Part shown: positions 31,871 through 39,662 of the stretch, one piece after another | Layout of the letters: each line of letters opens with the position of its first letter | Numbering within the stretch: the first letter of the stretch is position 1 | Assembly (NCBI GenBank): GCA_001769275.1 | Contig: MEOQ01000041.1 | Location: 1-64,000, forward strand | Length of the DNA: 64,000 bases | Source of the DNA: Bacteroidetes bacterium GWF2_43_63 | GTDB taxonomy: Bacteria > Bacteroidota > Bacteroidia > Bacteroidales > DTU049 | Direction: 5' to 3' | Program-made: the position numbers and the translations under genes | The notes under the pieces: model-generated | Told to the model about the DNA's origin: nothing | The model's database searches: none | The model's input: only the letters and a program-made list of their open reading frames with translations

Positions 31871-34240
31871 ATGCAATCGCCCTGGATTTCAAATACCTTT
31901 GCCGAAAATTCCATACAAGTGTTTTCACGATTAAAAAATTGGTGGCATCGAAGAAAAGAACTTCGCAAAAAACGGAAATGGTATGTCCGGGTTTTGCGAT
32001 TCATTTTGTTTTCATTTCTTGCGTTCATTCTTTTTCTTTTTCTGATCAATATTAATTTCCTGTGGCTGTTTGGTTCATCACCGCGCATTTCAGATATCAA
32101 GAATCCGCAGCAAAGCATCGCTTCAGAGGTTTACAGTTCGGATGGAAAAATGATCGGACGTTTTTACCGCGAAAACAGAACGCCGGTTGAGTACAATGAA
32201 CTCTCGCCACTGCTTGTGAAAACACTGGTAGCAACAGAAGATGAGCGTTACTATTCTCACATGGGAATTGATTTTGTCGGATTGGTTTCTGCCTTCAAAG
32301 ACTGGTTCTCGGGTGATTATCGCGGCGCCAGCACTATTTCGCAGCAGCTGGTGAAGAATATGTATAAATCAAGATCGGCCTATTCCAAAGGGCTGTGTGG
32401 AAGAATACCGTTTGTGCGCGTTGTAATCATGAAACTGAAAGAATGGATTGGTGCTTTTAAAATTGAAGTGTATTATTCCAAAGAAGAAGTCATTGCAATG
32501 TATCTGAATACTGTTGATTTCGGGAACAATACCTTCGGCATCAAAACGGCATCCAGAGTGTATTTCCAGACAACACCCGCAAAGCTGAAACCAGAGCAGA
32601 TTGCTATGCTGGTGGGAATGCTGAAAGCACCAACAACCTACGGCCCGCTGAAGAACCCGAAAAACTGCGCAAAACGCCGGAATGTTATTCTCGGCATTAT
32701 GCAGAAGCGTCAGCTGATTTCGAAATCAGAAGCCGACTCGTTATCCGCTCTGCCACTGGGTTTGAAATATAAAATTGAAGACGTGTCAGATGGAGCTGCT
32801 CCGTATTTCCGCAATGCAGTGGCCGCCTCAATCGACACATGGTGCCGCGCCAACGGATACGATATTTACAGTTCCGGACTAAAAATTTATACCACCATCG
32901 ATTCACGCATGCAGCAATACGCCGAAGAAGCAGTGAATAAACAAATGACTTTTCTGCAGCGCGAATTTGATAAACACTGGGGCAATGAAAATCCGTGGCG
33001 TGATATCAATTACAACGAAATTCCTGATTTCATTTACACCAATGCACTCGAATGTCCGCGCTACAAGCAGTTTCGAAAAGAAACCGGCAGTGAAGATTCC
33101 GCCATGGTGCTGATGAATCAGCCAATTGCCATGAAGATCTTTGATCCTAAACTCGGCGCAGTTGACACCGTGCTAAGTCCGATAGATTCAATAGAATACA
33201 CAAAACGACTGCTCCACATCGGCTTTGTAGCCATCGAACCACAAAACCGTTATGTACGAGCATGGGTTGGCGACATCGATTACCAGTTTTTTAAATACGA
33301 TCATGTAAGTCAGGCTGAGCGTCAGCCCGGATCAACTTTCAAGCTGTTTGTTTACACCGCTGCCATCGCTGCAGGCATGGCCCCATGCGATACCCGGCGC
33401 GACCAATTTATCGAATGGAAATACAAGGAAAACGGAAAAGATATGGTCTGGCGCCCGCACAATGTGACTGGAAAACACTATGGAATTCCTGTTTCATTGC
33501 GCTTTGCTTTTGCACATTCCATCAACAGTATTGCGGTTGCGGTAGCGCGCGAAGTTGGGCTCGACAAAGTGATGGAATACGCATACCGCCTGGGAATCCG
33601 GAGTCAGCTCGAAAATGTTCCGTCCATGTGTCTGGGCTCCTCCGATGTGCGTTTGCTGGATCTGGTAAATTCATATGCAAGTATTATCGCCGACGGAATT
33701 TATGAACCACCCGTACTTGTTACCCGCATCGAAGACAGGGAAGGGAACACAGTTTGGGAATACAAACCAAACCGCAAACGCGCAGTTGATTATGAAACGG
33801 CTGTAATGATGCAGGAAATGCTGAAAGCCGGTATGAGAGAGCGCGGCAGTACAACACAAGCATTGCGCAAATATGACCTTTTCCGCTACGGCACCGAATA
33901 CGGAGGCAAAACCGGAACATCGTCGAATTTCAGTGATGGCTGGTTCGTTGGCGTATCGCATAAACTCGTAGGCGGGGCCTGGGTTGGAGGCGAACAGCGC
34001 TGCATACATTTCCGCAATGGATTTGAGCTGGGCGAAGGCGGCTACTCTGCCCTGCCCGTGTTTGGAATCTTCATGCAAAAAGTAATGAAAGACGAATCGC
34101 TCAAAAAATACCGTGCAAAATTTCCTGAGCCAAAAAAGAAACTCACAAAACAATTCGACTGCTGGACCTCGATTCCCGATTCGCTCATGGGCGATTCGGC
34201 CGATATGCGGGGTGTAGATTCATTGCTGAATGGCGGATGA
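31871..34240 (+). CDS. Class A penicillin-binding protein (PBP1A type)
   Basis: A 789-residue bifunctional peptidoglycan glycosyltransferase and DD-transpeptidase, anchored in the cytoplasmic membrane by one helix (about residues 37-58, FILFSFLAFILFLFLININFLWLFG). GT51 domain: EDERYYSHMGIDFVGL (catalytic Glu), GASTISQQLVKN, KEEVIAMYLNTVDFGNNTFGI and LVGMLKAPTTYGP. Transpeptidase: STFK in QPGSTFKLFVYTAA (SxxK Ser), SIN in AHSINSIAVA (SxN) and KTGT in GGKTGTSSNFSDGWFVG. All three transpeptidase motifs are intact, so it should be active and beta-lactam sensitive. The N-terminus is Lys/Arg-rich, as expected for the cytosolic side. It has its own transcript; a hexamer microsatellite begins 5 bp after its stop. 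Confidence 0.97.
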   Translation: MQSPWISNTFAENSIQVFSRLKNWWHRRKELRKKRKWYVRVLRFILFSFLAFILFLFLININFLWLFGSSPRISDIKNPQQSIASEVYSSDGKMIGRFYRENRTPVEYNELSPLLVKTLVATEDERYYSHMGIDFVGLVSAFKDWFSGDYRGASTISQQLVKNMYKSRSAYSKGLCGRIPFVRVVIMKLKEWIGAFKIEVYYSKEEVIAMYLNTVDFGNNTFGIKTASRVYFQTTPAKLKPEQIAMLVGMLKAPTTYGPLKNPKNCAKRRNVILGIMQKRQLISKSEADSLSALPLGLKYKIEDVSDGAAPYFRNAVAASIDTWCRANGYDIYSSGLKIYTTIDSRMQQYAEEAVNKQMTFLQREFDKHWGNENPWRDINYNEIPDFIYTNALECPRYKQFRKETGSEDSAMVLMNQPIAMKIFDPKLGAVDTVLSPIDSIEYTKRLLHIGFVAIEPQNRYVRAWVGDIDYQFFKYDHVSQAERQPGSTFKLFVYTAAIAAGMAPCDTRRDQFIEWKYKENGKDMVWRPHNVTGKHYGIPVSLRFAFAHSINSIAVAVAREVGLDKVMEYAYRLGIRSQLENVPSMCLGSSDVRLLDLVNSYASIIADGIYEPPVLVTRIEDREGNTVWEYKPNRKRAVDYETAVMMQEMLKAGMRERGSTTQALRKYDLFRYGTEYGGKTGTSSNFSDGWFVGVSHKLVGGAWVGGEQRCIHFRNGFELGEGGYSALPVFGIFMQKVMKDESLKKYRAKFPEPKKKLTKQFDCWTSIPDSLMGDSADMRGVDSLLNGG

Positions 34241-34244
34241 GAAT

Positions 34245-34301
34245 TAGGTCAAGATTAAGGTCAAGGTCAAGATCAAGGTTAAGATCAAGGTTAAGGTCAA
34301 G
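34245..34301. repeat. Hexamer microsatellite (AAGGTC/AAGATC)
   Basis: Nine 6-bp units such as TAGGTC, AAGATT, AAGGTC, AAGATC and AAGGTT run in register from 34245 to 34298, five bases after the PBP stop codon. It is the same motif type as the repeat at 17626-17707 read on the other strand. Confidence 0.9.
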
Positions 34302-34673
34302 TGGGCGAAGCCTCAAATAAAGCTACAAAATACAAAACGCTCTGAAGGAGCTGCAGAATTTTGCCCGGGATGAAGTCCCGGGAATAATAAAAGATGCAAA
34401 GCTCAATCAGATAGCCCATAGGGCAAAATATAGAGGACACGCGTCAACGTAAAACGTTGCAAGCAGGAGACGCGCGCCCAATGAGAGTCCTAAAGTTTTA
34501 AAGGTGAATATTTATCATCGCTAAAAAGTTTAGCGGTTTAATAAAAATTAAAATTTATTTCATGTGGAGAATAATCGTATTCTTCAACGCATTTTTTTCA
34601 ATAGTAACTTATCAGCAATCTAAAACGCACCCGAAAAATAATTCTTAACTTGCATTGAATAAAGAAATAAATA
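34302..34673. other. Gap with a CCCGGGA hairpin and GC-rich element copy B; no gene seen
   Basis: Between the PBP and pirin genes are a hairpin CCCGGGA (34364-34370) / TCCCGGG (34376-34382) and, at 34438-34486, an element with ends GACACGCGTC and GGAGACGCGCGCCCA, longer in the middle than its relative at 8971 and with its own small stem AACGT...ACGTT. The motif CTCTGAAGGAGCT (34340) also recalls the repeated CTCTGAGAAGGAGCT near 42095. No coding frame is supported. Confidence 0.65.
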
Positions 34674-35549
34674 ATGGCAAAAAGAATAAATACACAAACA
34701 GTGCGCGGACAGCAGGCTGTTGACGGCGCAGGAGTTCATCTTCGCAGGGTTTTGGGATTACGCACGGTTACTGATTTTGATCCGTTTCTGATGCTCGATG
34801 GTTTTGATTCAACGAATCCGCAGGATTATATAAAAGGGTTTCCATGGCATCCGCACAGAGGCATTGAGACAGTGACCTACCTCATTAAAGGTGAAATTGA
34901 ACATGGTGACAGTCTTGGAAACAAAGGTGTAATCCGCGATCTGGAATGCCAATGGATGACCGCGGGTTCCGGCATTATTCATCAGGAAATGCCCATGGCT
35001 TCGGAGCGGATGCTCGGATGTCAGCTCTGGGTAAACCTTCCGGCGAAGGATAAAATGTGTGATCCTGCATACAACGACATTCAGCAAAATGATGTTCCGA
35101 ATGTTGCGGAAAAAAACGCCATTGTGCGCGTACTTTCCGGCTTGTACAAAGGAACAGCGGGCGCACTGAAAAGTCATTATGTGAAAGTACAGTATCTCGA
35201 TATCGCGCTGGAAGGAGGCTCCATATGGACTTATGCCGAAACACCAGACAATCATACTTTGTTTTTGTATCTGATCGACGGCACACTGGCTGCCGATGAA
35301 TCGCTTCAGAAATTTGAAGAAAAAGCATGTGCCATGCTGATGAAAGCTTCTACAAATTCAGCTGAACAGTTTTCCGAAGTTATAGTAAAAGCTGGTCCGG
35401 AAGGTGCGCGTTTTCTACTGATAGCAGCAGAACCGCTGCACGAGCCGATTGCATGGGGTGGCCCCATCGTAATGAACACGCAGGAAGAACTAAACCAGGC
35501 TTTTGAAGAGCTGGACGAAGGGACGTTTATCAGGCATGCGCGAAGCTGA
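34674..35549 (+). CDS. Pirin family protein
   Basis: A 291-residue cupin-type pirin. The N-terminal cupin holds the metal set: GFPWHPHRGIETVTYLIKGEIEHGDSLGN (His59-type, His61, His) and later WMTAGSGIIHQEMP with His and Glu, so a four-ligand metal site (3 His, 1 Glu) is present. The second cupin is visible in the C-terminal part (IALEGGSIWTYAETPDNHTLFLYLIDG, then FLLIAAEPLHEPIAWGGPIVMNT). Some pirins have quercetinase activity, others bind regulators; which applies here is unknown. It lies alone between a repeat gap and a promoter-led membrane gene. Confidence 0.92.
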   Translation: MAKRINTQTVRGQQAVDGAGVHLRRVLGLRTVTDFDPFLMLDGFDSTNPQDYIKGFPWHPHRGIETVTYLIKGEIEHGDSLGNKGVIRDLECQWMTAGSGIIHQEMPMASERMLGCQLWVNLPAKDKMCDPAYNDIQQNDVPNVAEKNAIVRVLSGLYKGTAGALKSHYVKVQYLDIALEGGSIWTYAETPDNHTLFLYLIDGTLAADESLQKFEEKACAMLMKASTNSAEQFSEVIVKAGPEGARFLLIAAEPLHEPIAWGGPIVMNTQEELNQAFEELDEGTFIRHARS

Positions 35550-35575
35550 AACTTCGCACAGCTGCCAGTATAGAA

Positions 35576-35607
35576 TTGTGTCAGTCTGTAAAACTGTTTT
35601 ATCTTTG
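35576..35607 (+). promoter_or_regulatory. Promoter of the 35647 membrane protein
   Basis: TTG at 35576-35578 and TATCTTTG at 35600-35607 are 21 bp apart, a good match to the phylum consensus, 39 bp before the ATG. A small CGGGA/TCGGG-type hairpin lies between. Confidence 0.6.
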
Positions 35608-35646
35608 AATAAATATCCCGAAAACGAATCGGGAAAATAAACTGAA

Positions 35647-36036
35647 ATGGATACTATTCAGATAGCGTTTCTGATTTTCGTGGTTGTCATCATTGGGGCC
35701 AGGTTGATTAATGACAGAGCAAACAGACAACTGGATTCCGATAAGCGGGCTGCATTGTTCGATCTTTTTGCAAAAGGCAGAATTTTCATGTACATAGCGC
35801 TGGCAGGCATTGTTGTGATATTTGTTGTTAGCCTCAAATATGAATTACTGGACCCGATGGCCACATTTCTTATCTATGCAGCACTGCTATTCGTGTATGT
35901 GATTGTCACGAATTATATTGCATGGAAACGCCTGAAGAGCAATGATTATCCGGCTTCGTACATCCGGTCATATATTATTTCATCGGTAATTCGCATCGTT
36001 GGAATTGTGGTGTTTCTGGCGCTGATGATGATTTAA
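35647..36036 (+). CDS. Small integral membrane protein, unknown
   Basis: A 129-residue protein with about four hydrophobic segments: IAFLIFVVVIIGARL, FMYIALAGIVVIFVVSL, FLIYAALLFVYVIVTNYIAW and ISSVIRIVGIVVFLALMMI. The loops are short and charged (NDRANRQLDSDKRAALFDLF, WKRLKSNDYPAS). No family recognised. It has its own promoter and is followed by a gap with inverted repeats, so it is monocistronic. Confidence 0.65.
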   Translation: MDTIQIAFLIFVVVIIGARLINDRANRQLDSDKRAALFDLFAKGRIFMYIALAGIVVIFVVSLKYELLDPMATFLIYAALLFVYVIVTNYIAWKRLKSNDYPASYIRSYIISSVIRIVGIVVFLALMMI

Positions 36037-36217
36037 GCTGCATTTGCAGTGTTGGTTTATTATTGAGACCTTCTCGAAAAATCAAATCAAACGAGTAAAT
36101 TCATGCACGACCTTCAACATTCCGGAATGCAATGGACTTAACCGAGGCGAAATGGAAGAGTCGGATTGCTGAGTACATCCTTAGCAACGACGATCCCATA
36201 TCCTCTCTGCGATCGGA

Positions 36218-36389
36218 CGATGGAATATCGTTGCAGCCTGTCACAATATTCCATCGTTCGGAGCTTTTGAGACGTCAAATAGAAATGTCTCTGCGCAGAA
36301 TATGGAATCGTTGTGGCATCAGCAAAAACAACGGTTCCATGTCCTTTCGCTCCTACGTCGCTTTCGGACGGTGGAATGTCGTTTTTGCT
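36218..36389. repeat. Inverted-repeat elements of the CGGTTCCAT/GGTGGAATGTCG family
   Basis: Two palindromes lie in the 389-bp gap before the alpha-galactosidase gene. CGATGGAATAT (36218-36228) pairs with ATATTCCATCG (36246-36256). From 36321 to 36389 there is an element whose ends AGCAAAAAC and GTTTTTGCT are inverted; inside are CGGTTCCATGTCC and CGGACGGTGGAATGTCG. The same element, about 90% identical and reversed, lies at 60211-60280. No gene is supported in 36037-36425. Confidence 0.85.
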
Positions 36390-36425
36390 CAGACGTTTTG
36401 AAGATTTTCTGATTGAGGAAAAAAT

Positions 36426-37634
36426 TTATTTCATCTCAAACCGAAACACCGCACAGTCATGCGATTCAAGCTTGCCTTGCAATAATTTGATTGTACTCAG
36501 ATTTTTTCTGTTGAAAATATCGCGGCAATTGTGCGGAAACCAGATGTTGAGATCGCGCTGCACATCAAGTTTGTAGCTTGCTGTGGTGTTTTTTCTGTTC
36601 AGGATGCATATTGCTACATCGCCTTGCTGAAGCGGCTTTGAGATAACCAGTAAACTGTCTTTTTCGAAAACAATTTCACCCTGCACGCCCAATGAATCCT
36701 GATCTATTGCGATGATTTCGTTGTTGAGAATAATATTTTTTGTTTGCTGATCTAAATTCCGGACATCGCAATTTAAAATAAGTGGTGCTGCAAGCATAGC
36801 CCAAAGCGCAAAGTGAGTGCGGTATTCCGTAAATGTGCATCCCTGAAAACGCGCATCGGGTGATGACGATTTTCCTTTTCCCCACAATCCTACCATCAGC
36901 ATATCCGGATCATTCCAGCCACCTGGGCCGGCATACTGTTCCAGCCCATGCTGCAACTCAAAAATATCCATGATGCCAGCAAGACCTGTATCGTGAGAAT
37001 ACCATGTGTCGCGCGAATCGTAGGTGGTGCGCCACAAGTGTCCTCCTGCAGCCCTTGCCCAGAGCCATGGTTGACGTTGGCCCCATTCGCAGATGGCATA
37101 AACGATCGGACGTCCTGTGGCTTTCAGCGCATCGCCCATGGTTTTGTACCGTTGAAAAGCTGTTACAACATCAGTGGGTGCATGGCAATAATCGTATTTC
37201 AAATAATCAATTCCCCACTCCGCGAAGGTCTGTGCGTCGATGGTTTCAAAATGCAGACTACCTGTAACACCGCCGCAGGTGCGGTCTGCAGCATCGGAAT
37301 AGATGCCGAGTTTCAATCCCTTCGAATGTACATAATCAGATAAAGGCTTGATTCCATGCGGAAATCGGATGGGATCCGGAAAAAGCTTGTTGTGTGCGTC
37401 GCGCCCACCGACCCAGAAATCGTCGATGATGATGTACTGAAATCCCGCATCACGCATGCCGTTGGCAACCATCGAGTCAGCGATTTCGCGAATGATTTCA
37501 TCGCTCACATTGGCTTCAACCAGATTCCAGCTGTTCCAACCCATTGGTGGTGTGAGGGCAATATCGCTGTTTTTCTGCGCTGAGACTGATAAAACGATGA
37601 CAGCAATTAAAATGGAAAAAAATAATTGTCTCAT
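36426..37634 (-). CDS. Alpha-galactosidase, glycoside hydrolase family 27
   Basis: A 402-residue GH27 enzyme hydrolysing alpha-1,6-linked galactose, exported (signal MRQLFFSILIAVIVLSVSAQ). Motifs: PPMGWNSWN at the N-terminus, YIIIDDFWV, GLKLGIYSDAADRTCGG, WGIDYLKYDYC with the nucleophile Asp (about residue 160), and GGWNDPDMLMVG with the acid/base Asp (near 240). The (beta/alpha)8 barrel is complete and a short beta domain follows. Likely periplasmic, used for plant galactosides. No SusCD pair lies nearby, so it is not in a classical polysaccharide locus. It is transcribed toward the repeat gap. Confidence 0.95.
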   Translation of the reverse strand: MRQLFFSILIAVIVLSVSAQKNSDIALTPPMGWNSWNLVEANVSDEIIREIADSMVANGMRDAGFQYIIIDDFWVGGRDAHNKLFPDPIRFPHGIKPLSDYVHSKGLKLGIYSDAADRTCGGVTGSLHFETIDAQTFAEWGIDYLKYDYCHAPTDVVTAFQRYKTMGDALKATGRPIVYAICEWGQRQPWLWARAAGGHLWRTTYDSRDTWYSHDTGLAGIMDIFELQHGLEQYAGPGGWNDPDMLMVGLWGKGKSSSPDARFQGCTFTEYRTHFALWAMLAAPLILNCDVRNLDQQTKNIILNNEIIAIDQDSLGVQGEIVFEKDSLLVISKPLQQGDVAICILNRKNTTASYKLDVQRDLNIWFPHNCRDIFNRKNLSTIKLLQGKLESHDCAVFRFEMK

Positions 37635-37656
37635 ATAAAAAGGTTTTGTCAGAGAT

Positions 37657-38961
37657 TTAAATTCTTCGAATCTCCGCCCCCAAAGCCCTTAAGCGGCCAT
37701 CGAAATTCTGATAGCCACGATCAATCTGTTCAATATTATGGATAACGCTTTTCCCTTTCGCCGACAACGCAGCAATCAGCAACGAAGCCCCTGCGCGGAT
37801 ATCCGGTGATGTCATCTCGATTCCGCGCAACTGTGTCTTACGCTCAAGGCCAATAATGGTGGCTCTGTGCGGGTCACAAAGAATGATCTGAGCTCCCATG
37901 TCAATCAGTTTGTCAACGAAAAACAAGCGGCTTTCAAACATTTTCTGATGAATCAGTACACTGCCTTTGGCTTGTGTTGCAAGAACCAACACAACCGACA
38001 ACAAGTCAGGCGTGAAGCCAGGCCAGGGTGCATCGGCAATGGTCATGATTGAACCATCGCGGAAAGTCTCAACTTCATACACATCAATTGAAGGAACATG
38101 AAGGTCATCGCCCAATTGTTCAACGGGAATGCCGAGTCTTCTGAACACATCGGGGATTATTCCGAGATCTTTTACTGAAGCATTTTTAATTATAATATCG
38201 CTCTGTGTCATAGCTGCAAGGCCAATGAAAGAGCCAACTTCGATCATATCGGGTAATAAAACATGATCAGCTCCGCCAAGCTTTTCAACGCCATGAATAA
38301 TAAGCAGGTTAGAGCCGATTCCTTCGATACTGGCTCCCATTCTCACAAGCATTTTGCATAGCTGTTGCAGGTAAGGCTCGCAGGCAGCATTGTAAATGGT
38401 TGTAGTGCCTTCTGCAAGAACGGCAGCCATCACAATATTGGCCGTTCCGGTTACCGACGCTTCATCGAGCAGCATGAAAGTCCCTTTCAGACGGCCTTTC
38501 CGACGAGCGATATAAAACGTAGAATCATTATCTTCGAACGTGGCACCAAGTTTTTCAAGTCCAATAAAGTGCGTATCCATACGACGCCGGCCAATTTTAT
38601 CACCACCCGGACGAGGGATTGCGCCAACACCGAATCGTGAAAGCATAGGGCCAAGAATCATAGCGGAACCCCGAAGAACACCGGCATTCTGACGAAATTC
38701 TTCAGTTTTCAGGTAATCAGTATGAACATCAGCAGCGGTAAATTCCCATGTTCCGGGAGCAGGATTATTCACATCAACGCCCAGAAAGCGCATCACATCA
38801 ATAAGCTTATTCACATCTCTGATGTCAGGAACATTAGAAATGGTGACTTTTTCATTTGTCAACAAAACAGCACAGATAACCTGCAATGCTTCGTTTTTGG
38901 CTCCCTGCGGAGTGATGGTCCCTGAAAGCCTGTTCCCGCCAATGATTTCAAAGCTGCTCAT
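37657..38961 (-). CDS. murA: UDP-N-acetylglucosamine 1-carboxyvinyltransferase
   Basis: A 434-residue MurA transferring enolpyruvate from PEP to UDP-GlcNAc, the first committed step of peptidoglycan synthesis. The family N-terminus GGNRLSGTITPQGAKNEALQ gives the catalytic Lys region (KNEAL) and ends with GADIRAG-type SSPDIRAGASLLIAALSA. The active-site loop reads PGGDKIGRRRMDTHF, with Asp where E. coli MurA has Cys115; Asp enzymes are active and resist fosfomycin, and this is common in Bacteroidota. It lies four bases after the DUF4290 gene, so they form an operon. Confidence 0.97.
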   Translation of the reverse strand: MSSFEIIGGNRLSGTITPQGAKNEALQVICAVLLTNEKVTISNVPDIRDVNKLIDVMRFLGVDVNNPAPGTWEFTAADVHTDYLKTEEFRQNAGVLRGSAMILGPMLSRFGVGAIPRPGGDKIGRRRMDTHFIGLEKLGATFEDNDSTFYIARRKGRLKGTFMLLDEASVTGTANIVMAAVLAEGTTTIYNAACEPYLQQLCKMLVRMGASIEGIGSNLLIIHGVEKLGGADHVLLPDMIEVGSFIGLAAMTQSDIIIKNASVKDLGIIPDVFRRLGIPVEQLGDDLHVPSIDVYEVETFRDGSIMTIADAPWPGFTPDLLSVVLVLATQAKGSVLIHQKMFESRLFFVDKLIDMGAQIILCDPHRATIIGLERKTQLRGIEMTSPDIRAGASLLIAALSAKGKSVIHNIEQIDRGYQNFDGRLRALGAEIRRI

Positions 38962-38965
38962 GTGA

Positions 38966-39595
38966 CTATTTTAATTTCCGATACTTGTTTTTATTCTTTT
39001 TATTTTTTTGCTGACTCCAGGTTTTTGGTTGTGGCTTGTTGTTGAGGACAAATTCAGTAGTGTCCTGCAGTACATATCCGGGATCCAGCGCCAATTTTCC
39101 TCCTGAAAGAATATTCAGTTGCTCAATAATTATTTCATCTTTCACACTGTCTTTGTTCCAGGTCAGGTAGAGTTTTTTCATGGTATTGGCAATCAACCGC
39201 ACCAGTTCTGTCTTCTCTTCTCCATCTTCCATTTCTACGGCTTTCTTCACCATTTTCTCAACGTATCGACCGTAAAATCGGAACCTGACTTCATAAGCAA
39301 CTGTATAGTTCAGAATCTGGGGGACAACCTCTTTATTCGGCTCAGGAAGCGGGTATGGAGAATCTACATCTAGCTGAAAATCGCTCATCACCATCAGGTG
39401 ATCCCATAATTTGCGTTTGTAATCAGCCATGTCGCGGGGGCCCGTCTGAACAGTCATCATAGCCTGCACAATGGCATGGGCAGCCTTTGTCCGGGTTTGT
39501 TTGTCAGGCATGGTTTTAATGAATTCAATCATTTGTTTGACATACCTGCCATATTCAGTAATTTCCAAATGTTCACGCTGAGTGTTGTACTCCAT
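38966..39595 (-). CDS. DUF4290 family protein
   Basis: A 209-residue protein of a Bacteroidota-specific family with unknown function. It begins YNTQREHLEITEYGRYVKQMIEFI and has DMADYKRKLWDHLMVMSDFQLDVDSPYP, NKEVVPQILNY and YVEKMVKKAVEMEDGEEKTELVRLIANTMKKLYL, typical of the family, with mostly helical content. The C-terminus is Lys/Asn-rich (KKNKNKYRKLK), which suggests contact with nucleic acid or membrane. It is upstream of murA with a 4-bp gap. Confidence 0.9.
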   Translation of the reverse strand: MEYNTQREHLEITEYGRYVKQMIEFIKTMPDKQTRTKAAHAIVQAMMTVQTGPRDMADYKRKLWDHLMVMSDFQLDVDSPYPLPEPNKEVVPQILNYTVAYEVRFRFYGRYVEKMVKKAVEMEDGEEKTELVRLIANTMKKLYLTWNKDSVKDEIIIEQLNILSGGKLALDPGYVLQDTTEFVLNNKPQPKTWSQQKNKKNKNKYRKLK

Positions 39596-39662
39596 AAAGT
39601 GGATGTATTTGTTTACAAATATCTGATTTTATTTCGACAATTCAATGAAGAGTCGATTAGTT

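Noticed and set aside
36132-36401. 89-codon plus-strand frame before the alpha-galactosidase gene
   Set aside because: It is made of the inverted-repeat elements and has no protein-like pattern.
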